The notes: generated by a model not told the origin, from the sequence alone. Positions 47,800 to 56,057 are shown, counted from the first letter of the stretch. The stretch: DNA of 64,000 nucleotides from Pseudarthrobacter sp. ATCC 49987 (GCF_009928425.1 NZ_JAABNS010000001.1:1674001-1738000); one strand, 5' to 3'. Made by a program: numbers and translations.

Positions 47800-48033
47800 A
47801 TGAAAGAACATTTTCTCAGCAGCTCAGTCCGGCGGGAACGGGACTACGTGAGGCAGTACGAGTACCTCGTACTGACCGTCAGCCCTGAAGATTCCCTGCC
47901 CGAAGCGCGCCGCCGCCTGGTCGAGCATTCCGAGTACGGCAAGTGGGAACTCGAACGCAGTGTGCTGTATTTAGGCGGCGGCCGCCGCTTCTGGCTCCGC
48001 CGCCGGGTTACCCAGGTCCAGCGGACCGTTTAG
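47800..48033 (+). CDS. DUF5703-family small basic protein
   Basis: This 77-residue actinobacterial protein has the conserved core RDYVRQYEYLVLTVSPEDSL and RLVEHSEYGKWELERSVLYL, then an Arg-rich end (RRFWLRRRVTQVQR). The function is unknown. GGAG lies 4 nt before the ATG at 47800, and an open frame extending to 47704 has no support. The 3' end including the stop is duplicated as a 20-bp direct repeat just downstream. Confidence 0.78.
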   Translation: MKEHFLSSSVRRERDYVRQYEYLVLTVSPEDSLPEARRRLVEHSEYGKWELERSVLYLGGGRRFWLRRRVTQVQRTV

Positions 48034-48062
48034 GGTTCTGGAGTCCAGCGGACCGTCTAGGG
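48016..48062. repeat. Pair of 20-bp direct repeats at the 3' ends of two converging genes
   Basis: GTCCAGCGGACCGTYTAGGG occurs at 48016-48035 and 48043-48062, differing at one base, with 7 bp between. The first copy contains the DUF5703 stop codon and the second reaches the acyl-CoA dehydrogenase-like stop. It looks like a local duplication. Confidence 0.8.
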
Positions 48063-49232
48063 CGTATCCAGCGGTCCCAGCCACGCGTTCGCCACGGTGT
48101 TGTGTGCCGATTCGTCGTCCGAGGGGTGGAACATTCCCGCCAGCACGTCACGGTACAGCCGTTCCAGTTCGGATCCGCGGAAGTAACTCGATCCCCCGGA
48201 GACCCTGATGGCCAGGTCCACAACGGTGCGTGCTGTCTCCGTCGCACTGACTTTCAGTCCCACCAGCTTCGGGAACCACTGGCCGCCATGATCGGCCAGC
48301 GCGTCGACGTCCGCGGCCACGCTGGACAGCTGGGGGTACAGCGCGTCCATCGCCATCGCCGCGTCGGCGACCTTCCAGCGGATGTCAGGATCCTGGGCGT
48401 AGCTGCGCCCTTCGTTCTTGAACGATGTCCGCCGCTTCACGGCCTCGACCCCCAGGGTGAGGGCCCGCTCGCCGATGCCCGTGTAGACGGCCGCGAGCAG
48501 TGTCTCGAAGCAGGCGAAGATGGCGAAGATCAGCGGGTCCGCGTTCGGGCCCACCGGCAGTTTCCGGAAGATGCGCTCCGCCGGCACCACCGCGCCAGCC
48601 AGCACCGTGGTGTTCGACTGGCTGGCCCGCATGCCCAGGGTGTCCCAGTCGGCCAGGATTTCGTAACCGGGGGTGTCCCTGGCGATGAAGCCGTGGACCA
48701 ATTGCCCGGCGCCGTCCCCGGCCGAGGCATCCTTGCCGAAGATCCCCAGCCGGGTCCAGGCCGGCGAGAGACTCGTGAAGATCTTGCGGCCGGTGAAGGC
48801 GTAGCCACCACCGGGCTGCGGGACGGCGGAGGTGCGGGAATCGAACAGCACCGAGTCGTTCCCCGCCTCCGAGTTTCCGAACGCGAAGATCTCCCCCTGC
48901 CCGGCCTCCCGGAGGACAAAGTCGAGCGAGGCGTCGCCACGGGCGGCCAGGACGTGCGCGACGCCGGTCCACACCAGATGCATGTTGATGGCCAGTGCGG
49001 TGGCGGGCGCCGCCGTCGCTAGCCGCCGCTGCAGCTGCGCCGCCGCCGCGAGCCCGAGTCCCAGTCCGCCGTCGGAGGCCGGTACGAAAATCTTCAGGTA
49101 GCCGGCCGCCGCCAGCTCCTCCAGGTCCTCGTGGAAAAAGGCGTTGTCCCGGTCGTAGCCGGCGGCGCGGCCGCGGATCCGTTCCAGCAGGGCGTCGGGC
49201 AGGACGTCTTCAGGGTTCAATGGCGCCGTCAT
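48057..49232 (-). CDS. Acyl-CoA dehydrogenase-family flavoprotein
   Basis: This 391-residue protein has the fold of acyl-CoA dehydrogenases: a helical N-terminal domain, the middle segment FGNSEAGNDSVLFDSRTSAV where flavin and substrate bind, and a helical C-terminal domain with ATETARTVVDLAIRVSGGSSYF. The YEGT-type catalytic segment of classic members is not evident, so it may be a flavin-dependent monooxygenase or desulfurisation-like relative rather than a beta-oxidation enzyme. The ATG at 49232 (TGAGG upstream) follows the M20 peptidase by 7 bp, forming an operon. Confidence 0.82.
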   Translation of the reverse strand: MTAPLNPEDVLPDALLERIRGRAAGYDRDNAFFHEDLEELAAAGYLKIFVPASDGGLGLGLAAAAQLQRRLATAAPATALAINMHLVWTGVAHVLAARGDASLDFVLREAGQGEIFAFGNSEAGNDSVLFDSRTSAVPQPGGGYAFTGRKIFTSLSPAWTRLGIFGKDASAGDGAGQLVHGFIARDTPGYEILADWDTLGMRASQSNTTVLAGAVVPAERIFRKLPVGPNADPLIFAIFACFETLLAAVYTGIGERALTLGVEAVKRRTSFKNEGRSYAQDPDIRWKVADAAMAMDALYPQLSSVAADVDALADHGGQWFPKLVGLKVSATETARTVVDLAIRVSGGSSYFRGSELERLYRDVLAGMFHPSDDESAHNTVANAWLGPLDTP

Positions 49233-49239
49233 TCCGGCC

Positions 49240-50544
49240 TCAGTAGTTGGTGAGCAGGGTATCCAGGACCCGTGCGCCAAATTTCAGGGATTCGGTGGGG
49301 ACGCGCTCGTCCACGCCGTGGAACATCCCGGTGAAGTCCAGTTCGTCCGGGAGCTGGAGCGGGGCGAAGCCGTAGCCGGTGATGCCCAGCCGGCTGAGGG
49401 ACTTGTTGTCCGTGCCGCCGGAGAGGGTGTACGGCAGAACCTTGGCGCCCGGGTCTTCCGCGTGCAGCGCGTCGATCATGGAGTCCACGAGGTTGCCGGC
49501 GAACGGAACCTCCAGGGAGACGTCGTTGTGGACGTAGCTCACGTCCACACCCTTGCCGGCAAGTTCGCGCACGACTTCGAGGACGTGCTGCTCCTGGCCG
49601 GGCAGGGTGCGGCAATCGATGAGTGCCTCGGCTGATTCGGGGATCACGTTGTGCTTGTAACCGCCCTTGAGAAGGGTGGGGTTGGTGGTGTTCTGCAGGG
49701 TGGCGCCGACAAAGCGGGCCACGGTGCCGAGTTCCTTGAGGATCTTGTCCGGGTCGTCGGGGTCGAACTCCACCCCCGTGAGTTCCGTCACGCCGTCAAG
49801 GAACTGCCGGGTGGTGGGGGTCAGCTCCACCGGCCACCGGTACTCGCCGATCCGGGACACCGCGCTGGCCAGCCGCGTGACGGCGTTGTCGGTGTTGATC
49901 TGGGAGCCGTGGCCCGCACGGCCGTGGGCGACGAGACGGAGCCAGGACAGGCCTTTCTCGGCGGTCTGGAGCAGGTAGGTGCGCTGCCCGCCGATGGTGG
50001 CGGAGAAGCCGCCGACCTCGGAGATGGCCTCGGTGGCGCCGTCAAAGAGTTCGGGCCGCTTCTCGATCGCGTAACGGGCCCCGTAGGTGCCGCCGGCTTC
50101 CTCGTCAGCGAAGAAAGCGAAGATCAGGTCCCGCTTGGGCTTGCGTCCGGTGCGGGCAAAGTTCCGCAGGACGGCGAGGATCATGGCGTCCATGTCCTTC
50201 ATGTCCACGGCGCCCCGGCCCCAGATCATGCCGTCCCTGAGTTCGGCGCCGAAAGGATCCACCGACCACTGTTCGCGGAGTGCAGGGACAACATCCAGGT
50301 GTCCATGGACCACGAGGGCGCTGGCTGACGGGTCCTCCCCGGCAAGCCTGGTCACCACGCTGGCGCGGCCCGGTGCAGCCTCGAAGATTTCGGCATCCAG
50401 CCCCACCTCGGTCATCAGCCCCGCGGTGTATTCGGCGGCGGCCCGCTCCCCCGGGCCGGAGCCGTCACCGTAGTTGGACGTATCGATCCGGATCAGTTCC
50501 TGGCAGATTCTGACGACTTCGTCCTCGGGCCTGATTTCAGTCAT
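49240..50544 (-). CDS. M20-family metallopeptidase/deacylase
   Basis: This 434-residue di-zinc hydrolase has zinc ligands in VVHGHLDVVPA and GRGAVDMKDM, the catalytic Glu pair in FFADEEAGGTYGA, and a dimerisation domain between. The family includes dipeptidases, ArgE and acylases; the substrate is not evident. The ATG at 50544 has GAGGAG 5 nt upstream, whereas the frame open to 50694 would run into the tRNA promoter region. It is the first gene of an operon with the acyl-CoA dehydrogenase-like gene. Confidence 0.9.
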   Translation of the reverse strand: MTEIRPEDEVVRICQELIRIDTSNYGDGSGPGERAAAEYTAGLMTEVGLDAEIFEAAPGRASVVTRLAGEDPSASALVVHGHLDVVPALREQWSVDPFGAELRDGMIWGRGAVDMKDMDAMILAVLRNFARTGRKPKRDLIFAFFADEEAGGTYGARYAIEKRPELFDGATEAISEVGGFSATIGGQRTYLLQTAEKGLSWLRLVAHGRAGHGSQINTDNAVTRLASAVSRIGEYRWPVELTPTTRQFLDGVTELTGVEFDPDDPDKILKELGTVARFVGATLQNTTNPTLLKGGYKHNVIPESAEALIDCRTLPGQEQHVLEVVRELAGKGVDVSYVHNDVSLEVPFAGNLVDSMIDALHAEDPGAKVLPYTLSGGTDNKSLSRLGITGYGFAPLQLPDELDFTGMFHGVDERVPTESLKFGARVLDTLLTNY

Positions 50545-50614
50545 GGTTACTCCTCGTGGCGTCGGCGCGGTTGCTCGCTTCAGCCTACCCACATGCCCCT
50601 GAAGGCCCCGATTA

Positions 50615-50642
50615 TTTGTTTCGGGAAACTTCATGCTAGAGT
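50615..50642 (+). promoter_or_regulatory. Putative promoter of tRNA-Leu
   Basis: TTTGTT (50615-50620), a 16-nt spacer and TAGAGT (50637-50642) lie 64 nt before the mature tRNA. Confidence 0.35.
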
Positions 50643-50706
50643 CTTTCTCGCTGCTTCGGAGAAAACCGAAACGCTGAAAGGCGAAAAGGTTCACCGAATA
50701 CCACCT

Positions 50707-50789
50707 GCGCGGGTGGCGGAATGGCAGACGCGCTAGCTTGAGGTGCTAGTCCTCGAAAGGGGGTGGGGGTTCAAGTCCCCCTCCGCGCA
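50707..50789 (+). tRNA. tRNA-Leu (anticodon GAG)
   Basis: A full cloverleaf of 83 nt is visible. The acceptor GCGCGGG pairs with TCCGCGC, anticodon stem CTAGC/GCTAG encloses loop TTGAGGT (anticodon GAG), there is a long variable arm of the class II type, and the T-arm is GGGGG TTCAAGT CCCCC. The discriminator is A. CCA is not encoded. It reads CUC and CUU codons. A strong terminator follows. Confidence 0.96.
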
Positions 50790-50796
50790 CAACAGG

Positions 50797-50836
50797 AAAA
50801 AGGCCCTGGAATCCCATGGATTCCGGGGCCTTTTTT
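50797..50836 (+). terminator. Terminator of tRNA-Leu
   Basis: The stem GGCCCTGGAATCC / GGATTCCGGGGCC (one G-T pair) has a 3-nt loop CAT, with A5 before and T6 after. It is a textbook intrinsic terminator. Confidence 0.92.
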
Positions 50837-50858
50837 GTGTCTTCACTCAGGCCGCAGC

Positions 50859-50866
50859 CTCTTCCT
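50859..50866. repeat. Left copy of the 8-bp target-site duplication of the IS element
   Basis: CTCTTCCT directly before the left inverted repeat; the same 8 bp follow the right end at 52152-52159. One more matching C on each side makes 9 bp possible. Confidence 0.85.
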
Positions 50867-50892
50867 GGGTTAGCGGCCAAAATGTGTGTATG
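50867..50892. repeat. Left terminal inverted repeat of the IS element
   Basis: 26 bp, identical to the reverse complement of 52126-52151. Confidence 0.92.
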
Positions 50893-50903
50893 GCTTGGGC
50901 GTG

Positions 50904-52073
50904 TCACCGGTTTCTTCCGCCCCATCCTTGCTGGATTCCGTTGCCGTCTTCGAAGCTGAAGGCTGTGTCGTAGAGGGCCGGTTGGATGGGCTCCTCCACC
51001 TCCTTTGACTCCTTCTTTTGGGGTTGCCAGTGGTGTGGTTTCACGAGGTCCCAAGGGTCCTGGGGTGATTCAGTGTGCTGGTAGAGGTACCAGTCGACGG
51101 CGCGTGTGGCGTGGTCTTCGCTGAGGCCGCGGTGGTTCCGCAGAAGGTCTTTGAGGCCTGCGTTGATTCCTCCCTCCAGCGGGCTGGTCGTCCGGGCGAT
51201 CTGCTGGCCTTCGGTAGCGCTGGTAAGCCAGGTGAAGAGGTGCCCTGCCTTGATGGCAGCGGCCAGGCTTCCCCGTGCCCGGCGCAGGCCCAGATGTGTG
51301 TACCACCAGGTCTGTGCCGGTCCGATGTGTGAGGGCCTGGCGCCGGTTTTCTTCGCGTAGGTCCGGTGCTTGAGGAAGCTCTCCCAGCGGGCCTCCCAGG
51401 AAGCGAACGCACCGGACCAGGCGGCGGCCTGGTCAAGGTCCGTGACGTGGGTGAGTGCCTTGGCCAGGGCTAGTAGTTCCTTACCGGCATCGAGCTTCGG
51501 ACGCATCGTCAGATGCGTGCGGATGTTCTGCCGGATATGGAACAGGCACCGTTGAACGTTCGTTTCCGGCCAGTGTTCCCTCAAGGCGCTCTCCAGGCCC
51601 TTGTGGCCGTCCACGACGGCCACCGCCGGGGCCGGGATCTGCCGCAGAAGCGCAGCCCACGAGGCGTGCTTTTCCCGGTCACACCACTGCCACGCGATGA
51701 CGTGCTCGCCGGTGTAAGCGACCAGGACGCACCAGCCGTTGAAGTAGGTGCCATCGAGCATGATCACCGGGTGTATTTCCCCGGTCCGCGCGGCCGCCGG
51801 GGCGACATTCCAGCACCAGGCACTCCGGCGCCTGAAGGTCCTCTCCGAGCCGGCGTGGGCGCCTTGCCGCTGCTTCCCCGTGATCCAGGAAATGAAGGCC
51901 GTGAACTCTGCCCTCTTCGTGACATCAACCCGGGATTGAGTACTCGAAGCACCACACGACCTACACCGCCATCTCGTCCGCCCGGCACTGGTCGAACCGT
52001 TCTTCACAAGCTTCTGAGCACATACACCACACCGGGGCTGATTTGATCGAACCGTCACTCCACATGCTTTCAA
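50904..52073 (-). CDS. IS1249/IS256-family transposase
   Basis: This DDE transposase of about 389 residues has an N-terminal zinc ribbon (CGVCAQKL .. WRCRSCGASS). Catalytic Asp residues are probably in IMLDGTYFNGW and VAVVDGHKGLESAL, with CLFHIRQN between them and the Glu, and the Glu in TTSPLEGGINAGLKDLLRN. It is intact. The start is unclear: TTG at 52073 or GTG at 52058, both within or beside a 25-bp palindrome. Neither has a good ribosome site, as often seen where an element limits its own expression. Confidence 0.92.
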   Translation of the reverse strand: MKACGVTVRSNQPRCGVCAQKLVKNGSTSAGRTRWRCRSCGASSTQSRVDVTKRAEFTAFISWITGKQRQGAHAGSERTFRRRSAWCWNVAPAAARTGEIHPVIMLDGTYFNGWCVLVAYTGEHVIAWQWCDREKHASWAALLRQIPAPAVAVVDGHKGLESALREHWPETNVQRCLFHIRQNIRTHLTMRPKLDAGKELLALAKALTHVTDLDQAAAWSGAFASWEARWESFLKHRTYAKKTGARPSHIGPAQTWWYTHLGLRRARGSLAAAIKAGHLFTWLTSATEGQQIARTTSPLEGGINAGLKDLLRNHRGLSEDHATRAVDWYLYQHTESPQDPWDLVKPHHWQPQKKESKEVEEPIQPALYDTAFSFEDGNGIQQGWGGRNR

Positions 52074-52083
52074 AGCATGTGGA
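52059..52083. repeat. Perfect 25-bp palindrome over the transposase start
   Basis: Arms TCCACATGCTTT and AAAGCATGTGGA surround a single C at 52071. In RNA it would hide the start region of the transposase. It may act as an operator or a fold-back inhibitor of translation. Confidence 0.75.
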
Positions 52084-52125
52084 CACCCCTACAACCCGCG
52101 CGAACACTGGCAACCAAGCCAATCT

Positions 52126-52151
52126 CATACACACATTTTGGCCGCTAACCC
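52126..52151. repeat. Right terminal inverted repeat of the IS element
   Basis: 26 bp, perfect inverse of 50867-50892. Confidence 0.92.
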
Positions 52152-52159
52152 CTCTTCCT
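52152..52159. repeat. Right copy of the target-site duplication
   Basis: CTCTTCCT directly after the right inverted repeat, matching 50859-50866. Confidence 0.85.
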
Positions 52160-52194
52160 ATCAGGTGTGTGCCCACTCAGCTCACGAGACCCGG

Positions 52195-53160
52195 CTACTT
52201 CAGCAACTCGGCCATGGACGCGGCATTCCGGTCATTGTCCGTCAACGGGTCCAGGCCCCACACGTCTTCAATCGTGCGCAGCAAGGAGTAGTGCGTATAC
52301 CGGGTGTCTGACGTGAAGCCTTTCCGCGCCGCAGGACCGGCGAGGACGGTGACCACCTGGTTGCTGGCACCGCTCCCCTCGTCATAGGTGACGGCCAGAA
52401 GTGAGTTCTGTGTGGTGAACGCCGGTGAGGCGAGGATTTTGGGAACCTGCCGGGACAGCCAGTCGTCGCCGGTCCGGACCGGGCAGTCATGGGTGTCGCT
52501 GCACATGTCGGGAGTGATGAAGACGTAGTCCGGCAGGCCCTGGGCAGTCTTCAGGTCCTCGTCCAGCCGGGCAAGGGGTACCACGTGGTTGGAGCAGAAA
52601 TCCCGGTCATCCGTCACGGACGGGTAGTACATGAACGGGTTGTGCTTCACCGCGTATCGTCCGGAGTCCCCGGCCAGGCACGGCTCCGGCATCCCTTCTG
52701 CGTACATCCGCCAGTCCCGGCCCGACCCGCTGATTTCGTCGGCAATGGTGCGCACATCTGCCTGGCAGCTGTTTGCCTCGGGGTCGCAGTTGCTCGTGAT
52801 ACCGGCCGTGGTTCCGCTGGTCAGGGCTATGTAGTTCGGCAGGCTGGGCCGGGTGATGGCGTGATAGTTGGCTGCCAGCGCGTAGTCCTTCGCCAGGCTG
52901 TTCAGGTACGGCGCGTCATCGGCTCCCAGAATCCGCTCGGCGGCCTTGTTCTCCATCACGATGATGACCACATGGTCCACCGCGCGCCGGGCAGGACCGG
53001 ACGGCGACGCGGTACCCGTGGCCGGCCGGGAGGACGGCCCGGTACCCGGCGTCGACGTCGACGGTGCCGGGGAGGGTGCCGGCCCGGGACCGGTGCAGCC
53101 GGCAAGAAGCAGGCCCAGCGCAAGGAGAGCGGCCGGGACAGGACCGCCAAAGCGCCTCAT
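52195..53160 (-). CDS. Phosphoesterase-family lipoprotein (PF04185-like)
   Basis: This 321-residue exported protein has a lipobox LLLAGC (Cys22) and a Pro/Ser/Thr-rich linker to about residue 60. Its catalytic-type domain starts DHVVIIVMENKAAERILG and continues ITRPSLPNYIALTSGTT, as in phospholipase C/acid-phosphatase-like phosphoesterases of the alkaline phosphatase superfamily. AVTYDEGSG is a probable metal-site segment. The substrate is unknown. The ATG at 53160 is 16 bp after malQ on the same strand, so they are probably co-transcribed; the frame open to 53355 lies inside malQ. Confidence 0.85.
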   Translation of the reverse strand: MRRFGGPVPAALLALGLLLAGCTGPGPAPSPAPSTSTPGTGPSSRPATGTASPSGPARRAVDHVVIIVMENKAAERILGADDAPYLNSLAKDYALAANYHAITRPSLPNYIALTSGTTAGITSNCDPEANSCQADVRTIADEISGSGRDWRMYAEGMPEPCLAGDSGRYAVKHNPFMYYPSVTDDRDFCSNHVVPLARLDEDLKTAQGLPDYVFITPDMCSDTHDCPVRTGDDWLSRQVPKILASPAFTTQNSLLAVTYDEGSGASNQVVTVLAGPAARKGFTSDTRYTHYSLLRTIEDVWGLDPLTDNDRNAASMAELLK

Positions 53161-53176
53161 TGCACCCCCACCGCCC

Positions 53177-55333
53177 CTAGTCGTGAAGAGGCAGTGCGGC
53201 CCGGATGGTGCCGACCAGGGAGCGGAAACCGGGATCGGCCTGCAGCGCGTCCAGCAGGACGGGCCCGCGCGGCCCGGCCAGCGGTATGCGCCAGTTGGGA
53301 TACTCCGTGCTGGTGCCGGGCTGGTTCTGGGTCCGGGTTTCGCCCACCGCGTCAACGAGTGCGACGCCGAGCAGGGACGAGGGCGTCAGGGTGGTGAACG
53401 CGTACAGCGCCTCAACAGTGCCCTGTACGTCCTCGTGGCCCGGTTCAGGCAGCAGGCCACGTTCCCGCAGCAGGCTGAGCACCGCCTGCTGCTCGGCGGC
53501 CGCCTCCGCCCGTTCCTCTTCCACCGGCCGCTGCAGGAGGCCCAGGGATTCGCGAAGGGTGACGTGCTCGCCGGCGAGGTAGCCGGCCGTAGGGGGCAGG
53601 TCGTGGGTGTTGACGCTGGTGAGGCACTGCTGCCGGTACCGTTCCGGCGGAATTGGGCCATCGGCGTCGTGCTCGAACCAGAGGATCGAGGTGCCGAAGA
53701 TCCCGCGTTCGGCCAGATAGTCCCGGACCCAGGGCTCAAATACCCCCAGGTCCTCGCCGATCACGATCGCCCCGGCCCGCTGCGCCTCCAGGGCCAGGAT
53801 GCCGATCAGGGCCTCGTGGTCGTAGTAGACGTATGTGCCGTCCTCCGGCCCGGCCCCCGCCGGGATCCACCACAGCCGGAACAGGCCCAGGATGTGGTCC
53901 ACCCGGATCCCGCCGGCATGGCGCAGCACGGTCCTGAGCATGTCCCGGTACGCGGCATAGCCCGACTCGGCGAGCCGGCCCGGGTGCCAGGGCGGCTGGG
54001 TCCAGTTCTGTCCCTGCTGGTTGAACATGTCCGGGGGCGCCCCGACCGTGACGTCCCGGGCCAGCACGCCGGCCAGGGACCAGTCGTCCGAGCCACCCGG
54101 TTTCACCCCGACCGCAAGATCGTGGACGACGCCGATTTCCATGCCGGACCGCCGGGCCGAGCGCTGGGCGGCTTCCAGCTGCTGGTCGCAGAGCCACTGC
54201 AGCCAGCGGTGGAATTCGATCCGGCCGGCGAGCAGGGCCCTCTGCTCCCGGCAGTAGGCGGTGTCCGGTGCGGATGCCTGCGCTGCCCACTGCGGCGCGC
54301 CCGGGGGCAGCTTCTCGGCCAGGGCGCACCAGAGGGCATAGTCGTCGAGCCCCTGCCCCTGCCCGGTGCAGAATTCCGCGAACGCGAGGGCCCGGGCGGG
54401 GTCGCGCGGGACAGCGAACAGCAGCTCGAGGGCCGCCAGTTTTGCACCGAAACTGCCGTTCCGGTCCAGCAGGGCGGTCGTGTGGTTGGCGGCGTGCTGC
54501 CGGCTGGCCAGCCGTTCCACCTCGGCCCGTCCCTTCGGGTCGAGGTAGCCGTATTCGGGGATCTCCTCCACGCGCAGGTAGAGGGGGTTGAAGAAGCGCC
54601 GCGTCGTGGGAAGGTAGGGCGAATCCTCGACCGGGGGCCGGGGCTCGGCAGCGTGCAGGGGGTTGACGAGCAGGAAACCGGCACCCTCCTGGCCTGTCAT
54701 CGTGGCGAGGTCCGCAAGGTCCGCGAAGTCACCAATACCCCAGGAACGGGAGGACCGCACGGAATAGAGTTGCGCGGTCAGTCCCCAGTTCCGCCGTCCG
54801 GCGAGCGCCTCGGTCGTGCCAAGCCTGCGCGGTGTGACGATGAGCGGGCACTGGGCCAGCGTGCCTTCGTTGTCCGCCAGCAGGGTGTGCCACCCGAGGG
54901 GAAGCCGGTCCGGGACCACGAAGGTCGCCCGGCCGGTGAGGACGCCGTCGACGTCGACAGGGGCGTCCCAGTTGTCCCGCTGGGCTACCTCGTACCTGGT
55001 GCCGTCTTCCGCGGCAATCCAGACTTTCACGGGGCTGCCGTGCGGTACATGGACGTTGACCGACAACTCCTGCCCTTCGCGGGCGACGGCGACCGGAGGC
55101 AGCAGGCGCCGCCACGGCGCCAGTCCCGCCTCCGCCAGGGACCGTTCCATCTCGTCGGGTTCCCCGGCCGGGACGCCCAGGGCGGCCAGTACACCGCGCA
55201 GGGTATGGTCCGACACAGAGCGTTCAACGCCGTCCCAGCCCCAATAGGAGGTACCCACGCCGTGGGCCGCCGCGAGTTCCCGCAACAAAGAGTCTGTGCC
55301 GGGAGAGCTGTTGTGGTGCATTCCATCCGCCAT
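53177..55333 (-). CDS. malQ: 4-alpha-glucanotransferase (amylomaltase)
   Basis: This 718-residue GH77 enzyme transfers alpha-1,4-glucan segments between maltodextrins in glycogen/maltose metabolism. Catalytic elements are the nucleophile Asp in GGIRVDHILGLFRLWW, the acid/base Glu in IVIGEDLG and the third Asp in VNTHDLPPTAGY. As in actinobacterial MalQ there is an extra N-terminal beta domain of about 150 residues. TAGAGT 6 nt before the ATG suggests a leaderless start. The hemerythrin gene lies just upstream on the same strand (9-bp gap), the phosphoesterase lipoprotein downstream. Confidence 0.93.
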   Translation of the reverse strand: MADGMHHNSSPGTDSLLRELAAAHGVGTSYWGWDGVERSVSDHTLRGVLAALGVPAGEPDEMERSLAEAGLAPWRRLLPPVAVAREGQELSVNVHVPHGSPVKVWIAAEDGTRYEVAQRDNWDAPVDVDGVLTGRATFVVPDRLPLGWHTLLADNEGTLAQCPLIVTPRRLGTTEALAGRRNWGLTAQLYSVRSSRSWGIGDFADLADLATMTGQEGAGFLLVNPLHAAEPRPPVEDSPYLPTTRRFFNPLYLRVEEIPEYGYLDPKGRAEVERLASRQHAANHTTALLDRNGSFGAKLAALELLFAVPRDPARALAFAEFCTGQGQGLDDYALWCALAEKLPPGAPQWAAQASAPDTAYCREQRALLAGRIEFHRWLQWLCDQQLEAAQRSARRSGMEIGVVHDLAVGVKPGGSDDWSLAGVLARDVTVGAPPDMFNQQGQNWTQPPWHPGRLAESGYAAYRDMLRTVLRHAGGIRVDHILGLFRLWWIPAGAGPEDGTYVYYDHEALIGILALEAQRAGAIVIGEDLGVFEPWVRDYLAERGIFGTSILWFEHDADGPIPPERYRQQCLTSVNTHDLPPTAGYLAGEHVTLRESLGLLQRPVEEERAEAAAEQQAVLSLLRERGLLPEPGHEDVQGTVEALYAFTTLTPSSLLGVALVDAVGETRTQNQPGTSTEYPNWRIPLAGPRGPVLLDALQADPGFRSLVGTIRAALPLHD

Positions 55334-55339
55334 GGGGCA

Positions 55340-55345
55340 ACTCTA
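55340..55345 (-). promoter_or_regulatory. Putative -10 of malQ (leaderless)
   Basis: TAGAGT on the minus strand, 6 nt before the ATG at 55333. It overlaps the end of the hemerythrin gene. Confidence 0.38.
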
Positions 55346-55876
55346 GACGCTGCCCGCTTGCCCCGTCCCGTGTTGATGGACGTGGGCTTCTCCGACCAGT
55401 TCGTGCAGGCCCTCGACGGCGCGCGCGAGTGACAGTTCGGAGGAAGCAACGATGAACGGCATCAGGAGCCTGTTTTCCTTATCCAGGTGCAGGGCGAAGA
55501 TATTCCGGATGGAACCGGCAGCCACGGCGGAGTCCACTCCGGAGGATCCCCGCAGGTCCTCGACCAGGCCCACGATCACCTGGTGCTCGGCCAGCATCCC
55601 CTCCACCAGGAGCTTTCCCTGCGGCGTGTTCCGGGGCGCGCTATAGAGTGGCCCCTCCTCAGCCAGCGCGTGCGGGACGAGATCGGTCTCGCACCATTCC
55701 ACCAGGACCTCGTGCGCATCATGCTCAGCCACCGTGTCCCCTGTCTGGACGGCATGGGTGAGCGTTTCCGTCAGCGCATTGAGGCGCTTGAGCATGCCGG
55801 CGTGGTGTTGCTCCACCGCCGCCAGGGCCCCGGCTTCCTCCTCGGCATTCTTCGTGTTCTCCGCGGGCTGATCCAT
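55343..55876 (-). CDS. Hemerythrin-like (HHE) domain protein
   Basis: This 177-residue four-helix protein has the iron-ligand pattern of hemerythrin cation-binding domains: EQHHAGMLKRL, HDAHEVLVEWCETDLVPHAL, LAEHQVIVGL and FALHLDKENRLLMPF. It may bind a di-iron centre and sense oxygen, nitric oxide or iron. AGGAG lies 5 nt before the ATG at 55876. A 12-bp tandem duplication lies directly upstream of the ribosome site. Physiological role unknown. Confidence 0.88.
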   Translation of the reverse strand: MDQPAENTKNAEEEAGALAAVEQHHAGMLKRLNALTETLTHAVQTGDTVAEHDAHEVLVEWCETDLVPHALAEEGPLYSAPRNTPQGKLLVEGMLAEHQVIVGLVEDLRGSSGVDSAVAAGSIRNIFALHLDKENRLLMPFIVASSELSLARAVEGLHELVGEAHVHQHGTGQAGSV

Positions 55877-55887
55877 GACGTCTCCTG

Positions 55888-55911
55888 TTTGTGCTGGATT
55901 TTGTGCTGGAT
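55888..55911. repeat. 12-bp tandem duplication upstream of the hemerythrin gene
   Basis: TTTGTGCTGGAT occurs twice in direct succession (55888-55899 and 55900-55911), next to the ribosome site of the hemerythrin gene on the opposite strand. Confidence 0.85.
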
Positions 55912-56057
55912 CCTGGGTTCGGCGGGATAGGGGGCGCGCCGATACGGGCGCACAGGCTCCCTTCCCCACTGTAGGCCCGGGCTTCCCGCCGGCACCGGGC
56001 CTTTCGGCCCCAACCAGGGCCCCTGGCCAGCTTTAGGCGGCGCCCCAACCTCCGCGC

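Larger units (their letters stand above)
50867..52151 (-). mobile_element. Intact IS1249-like insertion sequence (IS256 family)
   Basis: A 1285-bp element has perfect 26-bp terminal inverted repeats, starting GGGTTAGCGGCCAAAATGTG at 50867-50892 and mirrored at 52126-52151. It carries one full-length transposase gene and is flanked by an 8-bp direct duplication of target DNA (CTCTTCCT). Perfect ends and an intact target duplication indicate a recent insertion. The target was the spacer between the tRNA-Leu terminator and the phosphoesterase gene, so no gene is disrupted. Confidence 0.92.

Noticed and set aside
52946..55432. 828-codon open frame on the plus strand
   Set aside because: Antisense to malQ and the phosphoesterase gene; no family match.
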